A stretch of 27,645 nt of DNA from Candidatus Altarchaeales archaeon (GCA_003663175.1 QMZM01000004.1:1-27645); one strand, 5' to 3'; positions 15,602 through 23,897 are shown, numbered from the stretch's first letter. The notes: generated from the sequence alone by a model not told the origin. Numbers and translations are program-made.

Positions 15602-16039
15602 CCCAACTGCTAAATAACCACTTATTGGCAGGGTATAATCTAGCCCATCGCTGCCCCTGAACTGTACCTTGTTTATACCCCCAAGATTCAAGGTGGGTAG
15701 GGCAACATTTGACTTGATCGTCACCGTTGCTCCCGGCTCGATATAGACGGTCTGATACCATACTCCGTTAATGCCATATCTTATACCAACTGTCTCGTTC
15801 CCTGGGTTGTGGACTGTAAATTTAATCTCTGCCCTCTTTGTTTCATAACCAAAGTCACTTAAATCTGCCTGATACAAATTGAATGTCTTTGTGTCATTTC
15901 CAAGTAGACTGGAAATCCCCCTGTTGAAGCAGACTGCACTGTCCCAGTTGCTTATACACCCAAAGTATGCACTAGTTCCCTGCACCAAAAACCCCATCAC
16001 AAAAATTCCTAATAACATACCCATCTTTTTCATTTTCAT
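15590..16039 (-). CDS. Secreted beta-rich protein, strongly translated
   Basis: A 149-residue protein of unknown family. Signal peptide MKMKKMGMLLGIFVMGFLVQ, with likely cleavage after Thr-Ser-Ala at about residue 24. The mature part has two cysteines close together (C28 and C37, a possible disulfide), two N-glycosylation sequons (NDT, NET), and regularly alternating strands such as AEIKFTVHNPGNETVGI and TVYIEPGATVTIKS, typical of an Ig-like beta sandwich. The ribosome site AAGGAGGTGAT is a full match to the archaeal 16S 3' end, five bases before the ATG. With the strong terminator, it suggests an abundant exported product such as a surface or matrix protein. The promoter region is shared with the divergent membrane regulator. 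Confidence 0.85.
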   Translation of the reverse strand: MKMKKMGMLLGIFVMGFLVQGTSAYFGCISNWDSAVCFNRGISSLLGNDTKTFNLYQADLSDFGYETKRAEIKFTVHNPGNETVGIRYGINGVWYQTVYIEPGATVTIKSNVALPTLNLGGINKVQFRGSDGLDYTLPISGYLAVGWGK

Positions 16040-16059
16040 TTTACATCACCTCCTTTGGT

Positions 16060-16075
16060 GTCAACCTTGGTTGAC
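16060..16075. promoter_or_regulatory. Palindrome at the transcription start of the secreted-protein gene
   Basis: GTCAACC and GGTTGAC arms with a two-base centre form a perfect 7-bp inverted repeat. It lies 20 bases upstream of the ATG at 16039, just ahead of the ribosome site. It is about 25 bases downstream of a TATA-like element on the minus strand, so it covers the expected start point. It could be a repressor operator or a protective 5' hairpin in the mRNA. Confidence 0.6.
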
Positions 16076-16096
16076 CTACTATATGTTGAGGATGTG

Positions 16097-16107
16097 TATA
16101 ATAAAAG
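16097..16107 (-). promoter_or_regulatory. Probable TATA box of the secreted-protein gene
   Basis: The minus strand reads CTTTTATTATA, an A/T element at the right distance (about 25 bases) from the palindrome at 16060-16075, where transcription is expected to begin. Assigned by motif and spacing. Confidence 0.45.
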
Positions 16108-16226
16108 CAAACTTTATTCTGGCAAAGAGAAAAAGGTTTATCCGACCTCCAAACACTTTATAAAACTTTATCAAAACCTCTGAAATTTTATCTTCACTTT
16201 TTTCCCTAAAAATTTAAAATTAAATT

Positions 16227-16913
16227 ATGAGGAAAATTATCGTTATTTTTGTTATTGCGATGTTCATTCCCTTTATTGATACTTCAACTGCAGCCAGAGT
16301 TCATGGCGTAATTTATGAATGGTACACCCTTCAGCCATTGGAGAACGTGATTGTTTATGTGAATTCTACTCCCCCTCAGAGGATTGTTGCAAGCAGTGGC
16401 ATCTATGAGTTCGAGTTGGACAGTGGAAGTTATCAAATTGTTGCGGAATACTATGAAAATAATAAACTTGTTTACAGATGTAATGAAAGCATAGTAATTG
16501 TATCGGATGGAAACTTTACACTGGATTTGATTATGGTTCCGAATATTGATTTAAATGAGAGTATTTTTGGTGATGGTGGTATAAACTTCGAAATTGATAC
16601 GGGCTCTGTGAGGGAAAACACGAATTCGATCTTGATGATGATACTTCTCGTTTCTATCGCATCGCTTATCATTCTGATTCTGTTATGGAAGGGGAAAGAG
16701 AGAAGGGAAGAAACATCAGAACTTCCAGAAGACCTAAGAGAAATTGTTGAGATAATAAGAAGGGAGGGTGGAAGAACGACCCAATTGAAATTAAGAAAAA
16801 AATTAAATTATTCGGAAGCAAAAATTAGTCTCATGTTGGCAGACCTCGAAAATAGAGGGATAATAGAGAAATTTAAGAGAGGGAGAGGGAATATAATAAT
16901 TCTAAAGCAATGA
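16227..16913 (+). CDS. Membrane-anchored winged-helix regulator with extracellular beta domain
   Basis: A 228-residue protein with three parts. First, a signal peptide (about 1-22). Second, an extracytoplasmic beta domain of carboxypeptidase-regulatory/PEGA type, starting RVHGVIYEWYTLQPLENVIVYV and carrying four N-glycosylation sequons (NST, NES, NFT, NES). Third, a membrane span (about 135-153, SILMMILLVSIASLIILILL) and a cytoplasmic winged helix (about 170-228: LREIVEIIRREGGRTTQLKL, then a recognition helix and a basic wing KFKRGRGN). This architecture is known from archaeal one-component membrane regulators. It is divergent from the secreted-protein gene, which is the most likely target. 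No clear ribosome site precedes the ATG. Confidence 0.85.
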   Translation: MRKIIVIFVIAMFIPFIDTSTAARVHGVIYEWYTLQPLENVIVYVNSTPPQRIVASSGIYEFELDSGSYQIVAEYYENNKLVYRCNESIVIVSDGNFTLDLIMVPNIDLNESIFGDGGINFEIDTGSVRENTNSILMMILLVSIASLIILILLWKGKERREETSELPEDLREIVEIIRREGGRTTQLKLRKKLNYSEAKISLMLADLENRGIIEKFKRGRGNIIILKQ

Positions 16914-17008
16914 CGTTTGGAACTTATCTTTGTTAGTTATCGTTGACGTCCCTTAGGAGGACTAATGGCACTTGGAGGTTCATTTGGTTAGTGTCACCGA
17001 CGCTTTAT

Positions 17009-17031
17009 GTGCGATTTCAACGAAATCGCAC
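17009..17031. repeat. Perfect 10-bp stem, 3-base loop hairpin beside tRNA-Pro
   Basis: Arms GTGCGATTTC and GAAATCGCAC pair perfectly around AAC. The hairpin lies 12 bases beyond the 3' end of the tRNA on the minus strand. No T-run follows on either strand, so it is not an ordinary terminator. The gene-free stretch 16914-17043 around it holds no other clear feature. Confidence 0.7.
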
Positions 17032-17043
17032 CTGAATTTGATA

Positions 17044-17118
17044 TGGGACCGCGGAGATTTGAACTCCGGTCTCCGGCTCCCAAAGCCGGAAGGATGGGCC
17101 AAGCTACCCTACGGTCCC
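17044..17118 (-). tRNA. tRNA-Pro (anticodon UGG), CCA end not encoded
   Basis: On the minus strand the acceptor arms GGGACCG and CGGUCCC pair with discriminator A. The D arm pairs GGGU with AUCC. The anticodon arm CCGGC/GCCGG has loop UUUGGGA, giving anticodon UGG (proline, CCA and related codons). The T arm CGGAG-UUCAAAU-CUCCG is canonical. After the discriminator the sequence is TATC, so CCA must be added after processing. No intron is seen. It lies 27 bases downstream of the rnz stop on the same strand. Confidence 0.96.
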
Positions 17119-17145
17119 TTATAAATTAAATTTGGAATGTCAAGA

Positions 17146-18063
17146 CTAAATATTCAAATCGTGCTTCTTTATCTTTACCCTCATCAAATCCTCTGCAACA
17201 TACGATTCTGGGAATACCTCTCTTGCCTCCGCTTCAAGTTTTGTCGCATCGGGATAGCGTTGGCTTATATGTGTCAGATACAATTTTTTTACATTTGCCT
17301 TTTTTGCTATCTCTGCAGCTTCCCTCGCTGATGAGTGGTCGATTTTTCGTTCTGTGTTGAGGTCCTCAAATGATAATGTGGAATCGTGAATGAGAATGTC
17401 TGCATTCCTTGCAAATTCAACTATTCTCTCAGATGGTCTAGTATCCCCAGTATATACTACTTTTCTCCCTGGAATTGGATCGCTCAATACTTGATCCGGA
17501 GTAATTCTTCTCCCATTAAATTCTATCGTCTCACCCCTCTGAAGTTTCGAAAACAGCCTTCCCTCTGGAATCCCAAGTTCTATTGCCCTACTCCTTAGAA
17601 ATTTCCTCTTTGGAGATTCTTCAAAGCAGTATGCCAAACTATTTTGCGTATGCTCGGTTTTAACGCATGTTATTTTATAGCGTTCATTCTTAAGGACCAA
17701 GCCCTCACTAACTTCATGGACATTAATCCTTAGTGAATCGAGAATGAATGTCCCCATTGAAAGCATATGTTCCATAGTCTCCTTCATTCCCTCTGGACCA
17801 TAAATGTTCAATTCCCTTGTTCTTTCCAAGAAGTCCATGCTCTGAATCAGGCCACCCAAACCTAAAAAGTGATCCGCATGCAAATGCGTTATAAATATGT
17901 TGTCAATTCTCATAAAATTTATATCTGCAAATCTCATCTGTCTCTGAGTTCCCTCCCCACAGTCAAAGAGGAAGTATTCATTCATATATTCGATAAGTAT
18001 TGCTGATAAGTTTCTTTCCTTCGTCGGTATGCTCCCAGCAGTTCCGAGAAAAATAATTTCCAT
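17146..18063 (-). CDS. rnz: Ribonuclease Z (tRNA 3' endonuclease)
   Basis: Metallo-beta-lactamase-fold nuclease that cuts the 3' trailer from tRNA precursors lacking CCA, in the cytoplasm. Visible motifs: FLGTAGSIPT at the N-terminus, FDCGEGTQRQM, the zinc motif H60-L-H62-A-D64-H65, the later histidine in VKTEHT, the aspartate in VYTGDTRP, and LTHISQRY near the C-terminus. Length about 305 residues is usual. A TTG at 18069 is in frame, but the ATG at 18063 gives the normal MEIIFLGT start. The gene is followed on the same strand by tRNA-Pro, a potential substrate that may be co-transcribed. The upstream region is shared with the divergent HAD phosphatase gene. Confidence 0.96.
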   Translation of the reverse strand: MEIIFLGTAGSIPTKERNLSAILIEYMNEYFLFDCGEGTQRQMRFADINFMRIDNIFITHLHADHFLGLGGLIQSMDFLERTRELNIYGPEGMKETMEHMLSMGTFILDSLRINVHEVSEGLVLKNERYKITCVKTEHTQNSLAYCFEESPKRKFLRSRAIELGIPEGRLFSKLQRGETIEFNGRRITPDQVLSDPIPGRKVVYTGDTRPSERIVEFARNADILIHDSTLSFEDLNTERKIDHSSAREAAEIAKKANVKKLYLTHISQRYPDATKLEAEAREVFPESYVAEDLMRVKIKKHDLNI

Positions 18064-18110
18064 CTTCAATTCAAAAATTGGAATAAATATTTTTAAGTTA
18101 TTACTCAGGA

Positions 18111-18119
18111 TATATAAAA
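18111..18119 (+). promoter_or_regulatory. Probable TATA box of the HAD phosphatase gene
   Basis: TATATAAAA preceded by purines (AGGA) as a BRE-like element. Transcription would start near 18140, about 12 bases before the ATG at 18152, giving a very short leader without a ribosome site. Confidence 0.5.
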
Positions 18120-18151
18120 TATTGACATTTGAAATATGTTACAATTGAAAT

Positions 18152-19177
18152 ATGAATTCGAGGATAATTATCTGGGATGTGGATGGTGTATTAATAGATG
18201 TTAGTAATTCATATAGAAAAACGATAATTGAGACTGTGCAGTATTATTTCTCGAATCTTCTTGGAATTAATCTAAGGGAATATCTCATAACAATTAAGGA
18301 TACTCAGAAATTTAAGAATGCCTCAGGATTTAATGACGATTTTGATTTGACATATTCAATAATCCTCTGCTATCTAACAAAACTTCTCGAAGGAGTTGAC
18401 GGGAAAGCGCTTGACAGGAAAATATGTAAAAATTACGATCATGTCGCTCTAAATATTGACCAGATGCTCATAAGATTAAATTCTCTTGGAAGATTGATTT
18501 CTGGAAATGAATTGGAATTGGACATTGATGAAATAACCAGGGGAATAAGGGAGAACGGCGGCGGTATGGAAGGGGCTGAAAAAACCCTAAGAGATAAATT
18601 TGGCAATAATCTTGAAATTGCAAAGAAATTCTGGTTTCCAAGGCTGATAAAGAGGATATTTGAGGAAATTTATCTTGGCGGGGAATTATTTAGAGAAAAA
18701 TACGACGAGGATGCGAGATTTATAAATAGTGATGGTCTCATAATGAATGAAAGGCCATTAGTGACACTGAGGACATTGTTGGAGATCAGAAGGAGATACT
18801 ATTTCGGAATTGTCACTGGAAGGGAGAGATTCGAGACGGAATTTTCATTAAAAATGAGTGGAATTGATAGGATATTTGATAAAGAGACAATTATAACATC
18901 TACCGACATTAGAGAAAAGAAGCCAAGTGCTGAGCCGTTGCTTGAGTGTAGAAGGAGAATATGTAGGAAATACGGTCTTGGTAAAAGTTCCATAGTTATC
19001 TATGTTGGAGATTCGGTAGATGATTTGATCTCAGCAAAGAATGCAAATTTCTACTTTGCGGGTGTTGTGGGGGCGATATCAGACGATGAAGAGAGAAACA
19101 AATTGAGAGAGATTTTACATGATATGCACGCAGATATAATAGTTGATGACATTTTGGAGTTAAGCATCTATGTCTGA
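18152..19177 (+). CDS. HAD-superfamily phosphatase, possible histidinol-phosphatase
   Basis: A 341-residue Mg-dependent phosphatase. Motif I is WDVDGVLID (nucleophile D9, acid/base D11), motif II VTGR, motif III around EKKPSAEP, and motif IV YVGDSVDDLISA. A large helical cap (about residues 20-200) lies between motifs I and II, longer than in most HAD-IA enzymes. It is convergent with hisD, their 3' ends overlapping by 10 bases. It resembles the archaeal/cyanobacterial HAD-IA subgroup often linked to histidine biosynthesis. A role as the missing histidinol-phosphatase is attractive but inferred; a phosphoglycolate-type or other sugar phosphatase is the alternative. Confidence 0.85.
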   Translation: MNSRIIIWDVDGVLIDVSNSYRKTIIETVQYYFSNLLGINLREYLITIKDTQKFKNASGFNDDFDLTYSIILCYLTKLLEGVDGKALDRKICKNYDHVALNIDQMLIRLNSLGRLISGNELELDIDEITRGIRENGGGMEGAEKTLRDKFGNNLEIAKKFWFPRLIKRIFEEIYLGGELFREKYDEDARFINSDGLIMNERPLVTLRTLLEIRRRYYFGIVTGRERFETEFSLKMSGIDRIFDKETIITSTDIREKKPSAEPLLECRRRICRKYGLGKSSIVIYVGDSVDDLISAKNANFYFAGVVGAISDDEERNKLREILHDMHADIIVDDILELSIYV

Positions 19178-20457
19178 GAATCTGAGAACCTTATTTCTAT
19201 AGCCTTGGAGTGAGCATCAAAGCCCTCCAAGTTTGCAATTCTCTCAACCGTTTTTTTAATTCTCTTTAATCCATCTCTTGTGATAAATTGAACATCGGAA
19301 AATTTCAGGAAGTCCATTACAGAGAGTGATGAAGAGAACCTCGCAGTTCCAGAAGTTGGGAGAACATGATTTGTTCCACTTGCATAGTCACCGGCCGGAA
19401 CTGGCGAATAATTACCAAGAAATATCGAACCGGCATTTCTTATCTCTCTTAAGAGTTTTTTTGGATTCCTCGCCATTATTTCGAGATGTTCTGGAGCATA
19501 CCTATTTACAAATTCTATACACTCTTCAATATCCTCCGCCAATATAATTGCAGAATTCTCAATGGATTTCATTATTGTTTCATAATTTCTCATCGATTTA
19601 ATCTGTGCGTTAATTTCTCTTTTGGTTTCATCCACAATCTCTTGGGATGTTGTAACGAGAATCGCCTGAGCCTTAGAATCGTGTTCAAGTTGAGATAGCA
19701 TGTCTGCAGCTATAAATCTTGGGTTTGCAGATTCATCGGCAATTATCAATATCTCAGATGGTCCGGCTGGCATATCGATATCAACAACTCCATAGACCAT
19801 AATCTTTGCCGCAGTAACATAGATATTTCCAGGACCCACTATCTTATCTACCTTCTCTATCGTCTCTGTGCCATATGCAAGCGCGCCAATGCCATGAGCC
19901 CCCCCAACCCTGTAAATCTTATCAATTCCACATAAATCTGCGGCGACGAGAACGGATTCTGATATCTCTGGAGATGAGATCAATGATATCTCATCAACAC
20001 CAGCAATTCTTGCAGGTATAGAATTCATCAGTACGGTTGATGGATAACCGCGAATTCCCTTTGGGGAATATACACCAATTCTCTCTATCGGCTTTCCCAT
20101 CTTTCCCAATATCCCAATCTCTGTTTCGATCTCCCAACTCCTCTCTATCCTCTTGAATTGCTCTTTATGGAATCTCTCAATATTTCTCTTTGCATGCTTT
20201 AATGCATTCACATCGCTCTTATCTAACTTATCGTATGCATTCTCGATCTCCTCGTCCTTAACCCTTAAATTCTCACAATTCAGATCGAATTTATCAAATC
20301 TCTTAGTGTATTTGAATAACGCTTTATCACCCCTTCTCCTAACCTCGTTTAATATTCTCCATACATCTTCCCTGACCTTCTCTATAATTAAAAATTTCTT
20401 CTCAAGCAATCTATTCAGTCTATCCTTTTCTCTATAATCGATCACCATAATTTTCAT
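19168..20457 (-). CDS. hisD: Histidinol dehydrogenase
   Basis: Catalyses the last two steps of histidine biosynthesis, NAD-dependent oxidation of histidinol to histidine; zinc enzyme, cytoplasmic. About 429 residues. Signatures: VGPGNIYVTAAK, the zinc Gln/His in SQLEHDSKA, the catalytic Glu-His in RYAPEHLEI, the zinc Asp in PVPAGDYASGTNH, and the C-terminal His in FDAHSKAIEIR. The frame runs about 52 codons upstream into the neighbouring gene, but GGTGA before the ATG at 20457 and the ATGA overlap with the upstream stop fix the start there. It is the last gene of an argF-membrane protein-hisD operon. Confidence 0.97.
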   Translation of the reverse strand: MKIMVIDYREKDRLNRLLEKKFLIIEKVREDVWRILNEVRRRGDKALFKYTKRFDKFDLNCENLRVKDEEIENAYDKLDKSDVNALKHAKRNIERFHKEQFKRIERSWEIETEIGILGKMGKPIERIGVYSPKGIRGYPSTVLMNSIPARIAGVDEISLISSPEISESVLVAADLCGIDKIYRVGGAHGIGALAYGTETIEKVDKIVGPGNIYVTAAKIMVYGVVDIDMPAGPSEILIIADESANPRFIAADMLSQLEHDSKAQAILVTTSQEIVDETKREINAQIKSMRNYETIMKSIENSAIILAEDIEECIEFVNRYAPEHLEIMARNPKKLLREIRNAGSIFLGNYSPVPAGDYASGTNHVLPTSGTARFSSSLSVMDFLKFSDVQFITRDGLKRIKKTVERIANLEGFDAHSKAIEIRFSDSQT

Positions 20458-21236
20458 TTTCTCACCAAATAAAGATATGGATTCGCAACACAAATATAAG
20501 TATAGATTATTGCTTGGAAGACTCTGGCAACTATAAAGAGAATTATGGCGGAAATTGATACCATGTCGCTTATATTCATCTCGGTCATTATAATCACAAT
20601 AAACGATACACAAATTAATACTAAAAAGAATAGATTGACCTTTAATAAATCTCCCTTATATCTGAGACCGAGGCATATACTCTCTCTAATGCTTTGTATG
20701 GGACCCTTGTTTTCAATGACCGCAATTGGAATAACAAAGAACATAAGAATAACGAAGATGAGAATTCCGATCACTGCAATAAATCCGGGAATTATGAGGA
20801 GGTAGGGGTTATTTAGGATTATAGTGAGAAATATGAAGAGCGATAGAATTGCCATAATAATGAAGATAAACACAAAAGTGATAACTCCCATCACAAGCAA
20901 TAGTCTCCATAACGAAATAGACTCCTTAAACGCCTTTATGAGTTCAATCTTCTTACCCATCTTATAATCTCTGAGTAGTGCCGGATACATTGCATACGAA
21001 ACAATGTCGATAAAGTAGAGAATTATCACAGCCAATAACATGGCAGAAATTCTTGGCATGACGAATCCGAAAAAATTCTCATGGAGATTAAAATTTATAA
21101 CATCGATAGTAAATCTTGCGATAAATAATGTGTAGAGGGAATAGAGAAATGTCGTAATTAACCTCGGAACAAATAATTTCGGTCTCTTCAACAATAAAAC
21201 AACCGATTCCAAGAGAATTTTATATAGAGTCATCAT
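20454..21236 (-). CDS. Polytopic membrane protein of unknown function
   Basis: A 260-residue protein with about six spans, including FVMPRISAMLLAVIILYFID, LLLVMGVITFVFIFIIMAIL, LLIIPGFIAVIGILIFVILM and a C-terminal pair. The segment IPIAVIENKGPIQSIRESICLGLRYKGDLLKVNLFF resembles DUF4013/glycerophosphodiesterase-membrane-domain-like proteins, where a conserved amphipathic hairpin lies between helices. No catalytic residues are apparent. It is overlapped by argF upstream (ATGA, 21233-21236) and hisD downstream (ATGA, 20454-20457), so all three are translated together although no metabolic link is obvious. Confidence 0.85.
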   Translation of the reverse strand: MMTLYKILLESVVLLLKRPKLFVPRLITTFLYSLYTLFIARFTIDVINFNLHENFFGFVMPRISAMLLAVIILYFIDIVSYAMYPALLRDYKMGKKIELIKAFKESISLWRLLLVMGVITFVFIFIIMAILSLFIFLTIILNNPYLLIIPGFIAVIGILIFVILMFFVIPIAVIENKGPIQSIRESICLGLRYKGDLLKVNLFFLVLICVSFIVIIMTEMNISDMVSISAIILFIVARVFQAIIYTYICVANPYLYLVRK

Positions 21237-22159
21237 GAGTGCATTGTTCGTTCATTCAGCAATTTCAATAGAATTGCCTTATGTGCATGTAATTTATTCT
21301 CCGCTTGTTCCCATACAATAGAATTTTCAGAATCTATTACATCATCTGTTATTTCTAAGCCGCGATGGGCGGGAAGGCAGTGCATTATCTTACAATCTGA
21401 ATCTGCATTTTTCAAAAGCTCTCTATTTATCTGATACTCCTTGAATGCCTCCAATCTCTCTTTCTCCTCATCTTCATCACCCATCGAGACCCAGACATCG
21501 GTATAAATGAAGTTTGCTCCCTTGACAGCCTCTCTTGGATTTTCTAGAATTTCAACCAGGGAATTATTTTCTCTTGAGAATTTTATTGCTCTCACAATTA
21601 TCTCCTTATCTGGTTCGTAGCCGGGGGGCGATGCGACCCTTATATTAACTCCCAGAATTGCACATCCCAGGAGGAGAGAATTGCAAACATTATTCCCATC
21701 TCCTATATATGCCAGATTTATTCCCTTGAATTTTCCCTCAATCTCGTAGATTGTGAATAAATCGGAAATTATTTGACAAGGATGCTCCATACTTGATAGG
21801 GCATTTATCACCGGAACTCTCGAATTCTCGGAAAATTCTAAGATCGTTTCATGTTCATTCACCCTCAAAGCAATACAGTCACCATATCTCGAGAGAATCC
21901 TCGCCGTATCCTCAATCGTTTCACCCCTTCCTAAGTGTGTGTCTCTCCTGTCTATATAAATTGAATTCCCACCCAATTGGAGCATCGCAGACTCCAAGGA
22001 AATTCTTGTGCGCAGGGACGGCTTCTCGAACAGCATAATAAGAATCCTCCCATCCAGGGAATTCCTATACCTTAATGGCTTTTCCTTTATCTCTTTCGTA
22101 TTAAATATGATCGACTCTAATTCGTGCCTTTTTAAGTCTGCTATGGAGATTATATTCAT
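21233..22159 (-). CDS. argF: Ornithine carbamoyltransferase
   Basis: Transfers the carbamoyl group of carbamoyl phosphate to ornithine to form citrulline in arginine biosynthesis. A 308-residue protein of normal length. The carbamoyl-phosphate loop is S48-L-R50-T-R52 in FEKPSLRTRIS. H126PCQ129 binds the carbamoyl group, the ornithine loop region is VWVSMGDEDE, and H260CLPAHRG holds the active-site cysteine C261. The SMG motif distinguishes it from aspartate carbamoyltransferase. It is first in the argF-membrane protein-hisD operon and divergent from the ribose-1,5-bisphosphate isomerase gene. Confidence 0.97.
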   Translation of the reverse strand: MNIISIADLKRHELESIIFNTKEIKEKPLRYRNSLDGRILIMLFEKPSLRTRISLESAMLQLGGNSIYIDRRDTHLGRGETIEDTARILSRYGDCIALRVNEHETILEFSENSRVPVINALSSMEHPCQIISDLFTIYEIEGKFKGINLAYIGDGNNVCNSLLLGCAILGVNIRVASPPGYEPDKEIIVRAIKFSRENNSLVEILENPREAVKGANFIYTDVWVSMGDEDEEKERLEAFKEYQINRELLKNADSDCKIMHCLPAHRGLEITDDVIDSENSIVWEQAENKLHAHKAILLKLLNERTMHS

Positions 22160-22227
22160 TTTAATCTTGCATTATATTTGGAATATATTTTGACAATATA
22201 TTTCTTTTAATTTAAAAATAGATAAAT

Positions 22228-23151
22228 ATGTCATTCGATGTTGATAAAACTGTGAAGGCAATAAAGGATATGAGGATAAGGGGTGCCTTGGATATTGCAA
22301 TTGCATCCGCCGATACATTGTATGGTGTTGTAAACTCGGAAGCGAGGGATACCAATGAATTATTATCGATGCTTAGGGATGCCGGTGAAAAATTAAAATC
22401 GGCAAGACCTACTGCAATTTCATTACCGAATTCTGTTAATTATATCATATATGTCGCGGAGAGGAATAAGGACCTCGCCCTTGATGAATTTAGGGAAAAA
22501 TTATCTGCTGAGATTAAGAATTTTATAAATGAACAGAAGAATGCGATCGATAAGATAGCGGAAATTGGTTCGAGGTTAGTTGATGATAATGACAGGATTC
22601 TAACCCACTGCCAGAGTGATACGGTCATAAATTTATTGAGGAGAGTGAACGAGGAGGGTAAGGAGATAGATGTAATATGCACTGAAACCAGACCGAGATA
22701 TCAGGGTAGAATATCCGCGAGATTGCTTGCCAAGTATAAAATCCCCGTGACATTGATTGTAGATTCGGCAGCATTTCTTGCAATGAAGGAATTAAATGTT
22801 GATAAGGTAATTGTCGGTGCAGACACCATTTACGCGAATGGTGATTTGATAAATAAGATCGGGACATCACAGATAGCACTATTCGCGAAGGAATTGGACA
22901 TTGATTTTATTGTCGCGTCAGAATCAATAAAATTCTCTCCAGAGTCTGTTATCGGCTCCAAGGTTGTGATAGAGGAAAGACCCGCAAGGGAGGTTATAAG
23001 AAGTCACATAGAGGGCGTTGAGGTCTTTAATCCGGCATTTGATATAACTCATGCGGAGTATATTGATATGATCATCACAGAGTTTGGTGTGATTCCGCCT
23101 CAAGCGGTCTACAGTATTGTAAGGGAGAAATTTGGCTGGAAGCTGAGATGA
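22228..23151 (+). CDS. Ribose-1,5-bisphosphate isomerase (eIF2B-related)
   Basis: Converts ribose 1,5-bisphosphate to ribulose 1,5-bisphosphate in the archaeal AMP phosphorylase-RuBisCO nucleotide salvage route. A 307-residue member of the eIF2B alpha/MtnA fold. Key features are the N-terminal RGA segment, SARPTAISLPN, the candidate catalytic C128 in THCQSD, CTETRPRYQGR, DSAA, and D199 in VIVGADT. C128 and D199 line up with the Cys/Asp pair of the Thermococcus enzyme. The start has no ribosome site and a TATA-like element lies about 25-30 bases upstream, so a leaderless mRNA is possible. It overlaps the next gene as ATGA. MtnA or a translation factor subunit are less likely alternatives. Confidence 0.88.
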   Translation: MSFDVDKTVKAIKDMRIRGALDIAIASADTLYGVVNSEARDTNELLSMLRDAGEKLKSARPTAISLPNSVNYIIYVAERNKDLALDEFREKLSAEIKNFINEQKNAIDKIAEIGSRLVDDNDRILTHCQSDTVINLLRRVNEEGKEIDVICTETRPRYQGRISARLLAKYKIPVTLIVDSAAFLAMKELNVDKVIVGADTIYANGDLINKIGTSQIALFAKELDIDFIVASESIKFSPESVIGSKVVIEERPAREVIRSHIEGVEVFNPAFDITHAEYIDMIITEFGVIPPQAVYSIVREKFGWKLR

Positions 23152-23897
23152 AGGCAATAATCTTGGCTGGAGGCAGAGGAAAGAGGCTCAGACCACTAAC
23201 CGATAGAATAGCAAAACCCCTACTACCCTTAAATGGAAAACCGATTATAGAGAGAATAATAGATGATTTATCAACGGTCGGTATAGACGAATTTGAGATC
23301 GTTGTTGGCTACTTGGGAGAACAAATTATGTCATATCTGAGAGAGAAATTTCCCGATTTGGAGATTATGTATTCATTCCAGGAAAGGCAATTGGGAACTG
23401 CACATGCATTAAAAAATGCTAAATTGCCGACGAATGACTTTCTCGTGTCCGCATCGGATTGTATCTTTTCTGTAGAATATCTAAGGAAATTCCTCAAATT
23501 TCATTCTGATGGAGAAATTACACTGGCACTAAAGATTATGTCCGAGGAGGAGATCATGTCATCGAGCACTGTGGAGTTAATGGGAAATAGAATAATGAGA
23601 ATAATTGAAAAACCAAGAAGGAACGAGATTCTCTCATTGATAGCATGTGCTCCACTCTATATATTCCCACCGGAAATAAGGGATTATCTCTCCGATATAA
23701 AGAAATCGAGGCGAGGAGAATACGAGATCGCCCAAGTAATCCAGGATATGATAGATAATGGCTTTATTGCCAAGGGTCTAATCACTGATGAATGGATGCA
23801 CTTATCAACCATAGATGACTTCCTTGGGCTGAATTTTCCATATATGGGGGAATTACTCAAAAATAAATTCCCTCATATCTATTCCAACCGGGCATAG
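23148..23897 (+). CDS. Sugar-1-phosphate nucleotidyltransferase
   Basis: Rossmann-like nucleotidyltransferase that joins an NTP and a sugar 1-phosphate to give an NDP-sugar for glycan or glycolipid synthesis. Motifs: the nucleotide loop LAGGRGKRLRPLT, the lysine in KPLLPLNGKPI, QLGTAHAL, and the metal aspartate in SASDCIF (SD in place of the common GD). A final VIEKP-like element is present as IIEKPRR. At 249 residues it is only the catalytic domain, without the beta-helix acyltransferase of GlmU. Sugar and base specificity cannot be read. It is translationally coupled to the upstream isomerase gene (ATGA), and its 3' end overlaps the convergent Fe-S gene by 45 bases. Confidence 0.9.
   Translation: MKAIILAGGRGKRLRPLTDRIAKPLLPLNGKPIIERIIDDLSTVGIDEFEIVVGYLGEQIMSYLREKFPDLEIMYSFQERQLGTAHALKNAKLPTNDFLVSASDCIFSVEYLRKFLKFHSDGEITLALKIMSEEEIMSSSTVELMGNRIMRIIEKPRRNEILSLIACAPLYIFPPEIRDYLSDIKKSRRGEYEIAQVIQDMIDNGFIAKGLITDEWMHLSTIDDFLGLNFPYMGELLKNKFPHIYSNRA

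Noticed and set aside
15420..15761. Minus-strand frame of about 113 codons
   Set aside because: It crosses the terminator and overlaps two better-supported secreted-protein genes in another frame.
16931..17004. Loose repeat of GTTAGT...GACG segments
   Set aside because: Only about half of the bases match; not distinguishable from chance.
18129..18154. Ten-base direct repeat TTGAAATATG, second copy covering the start codon of the HAD gene
   Set aside because: Short and A+T-rich; no palindrome or conserved site can be argued.
20458..20613. 52-codon N-terminal extension of hisD
   Set aside because: It lies inside the upstream membrane-protein gene, is unlike HisD N-termini, and GGTGA plus the ATGA overlap support the ATG at 20457.
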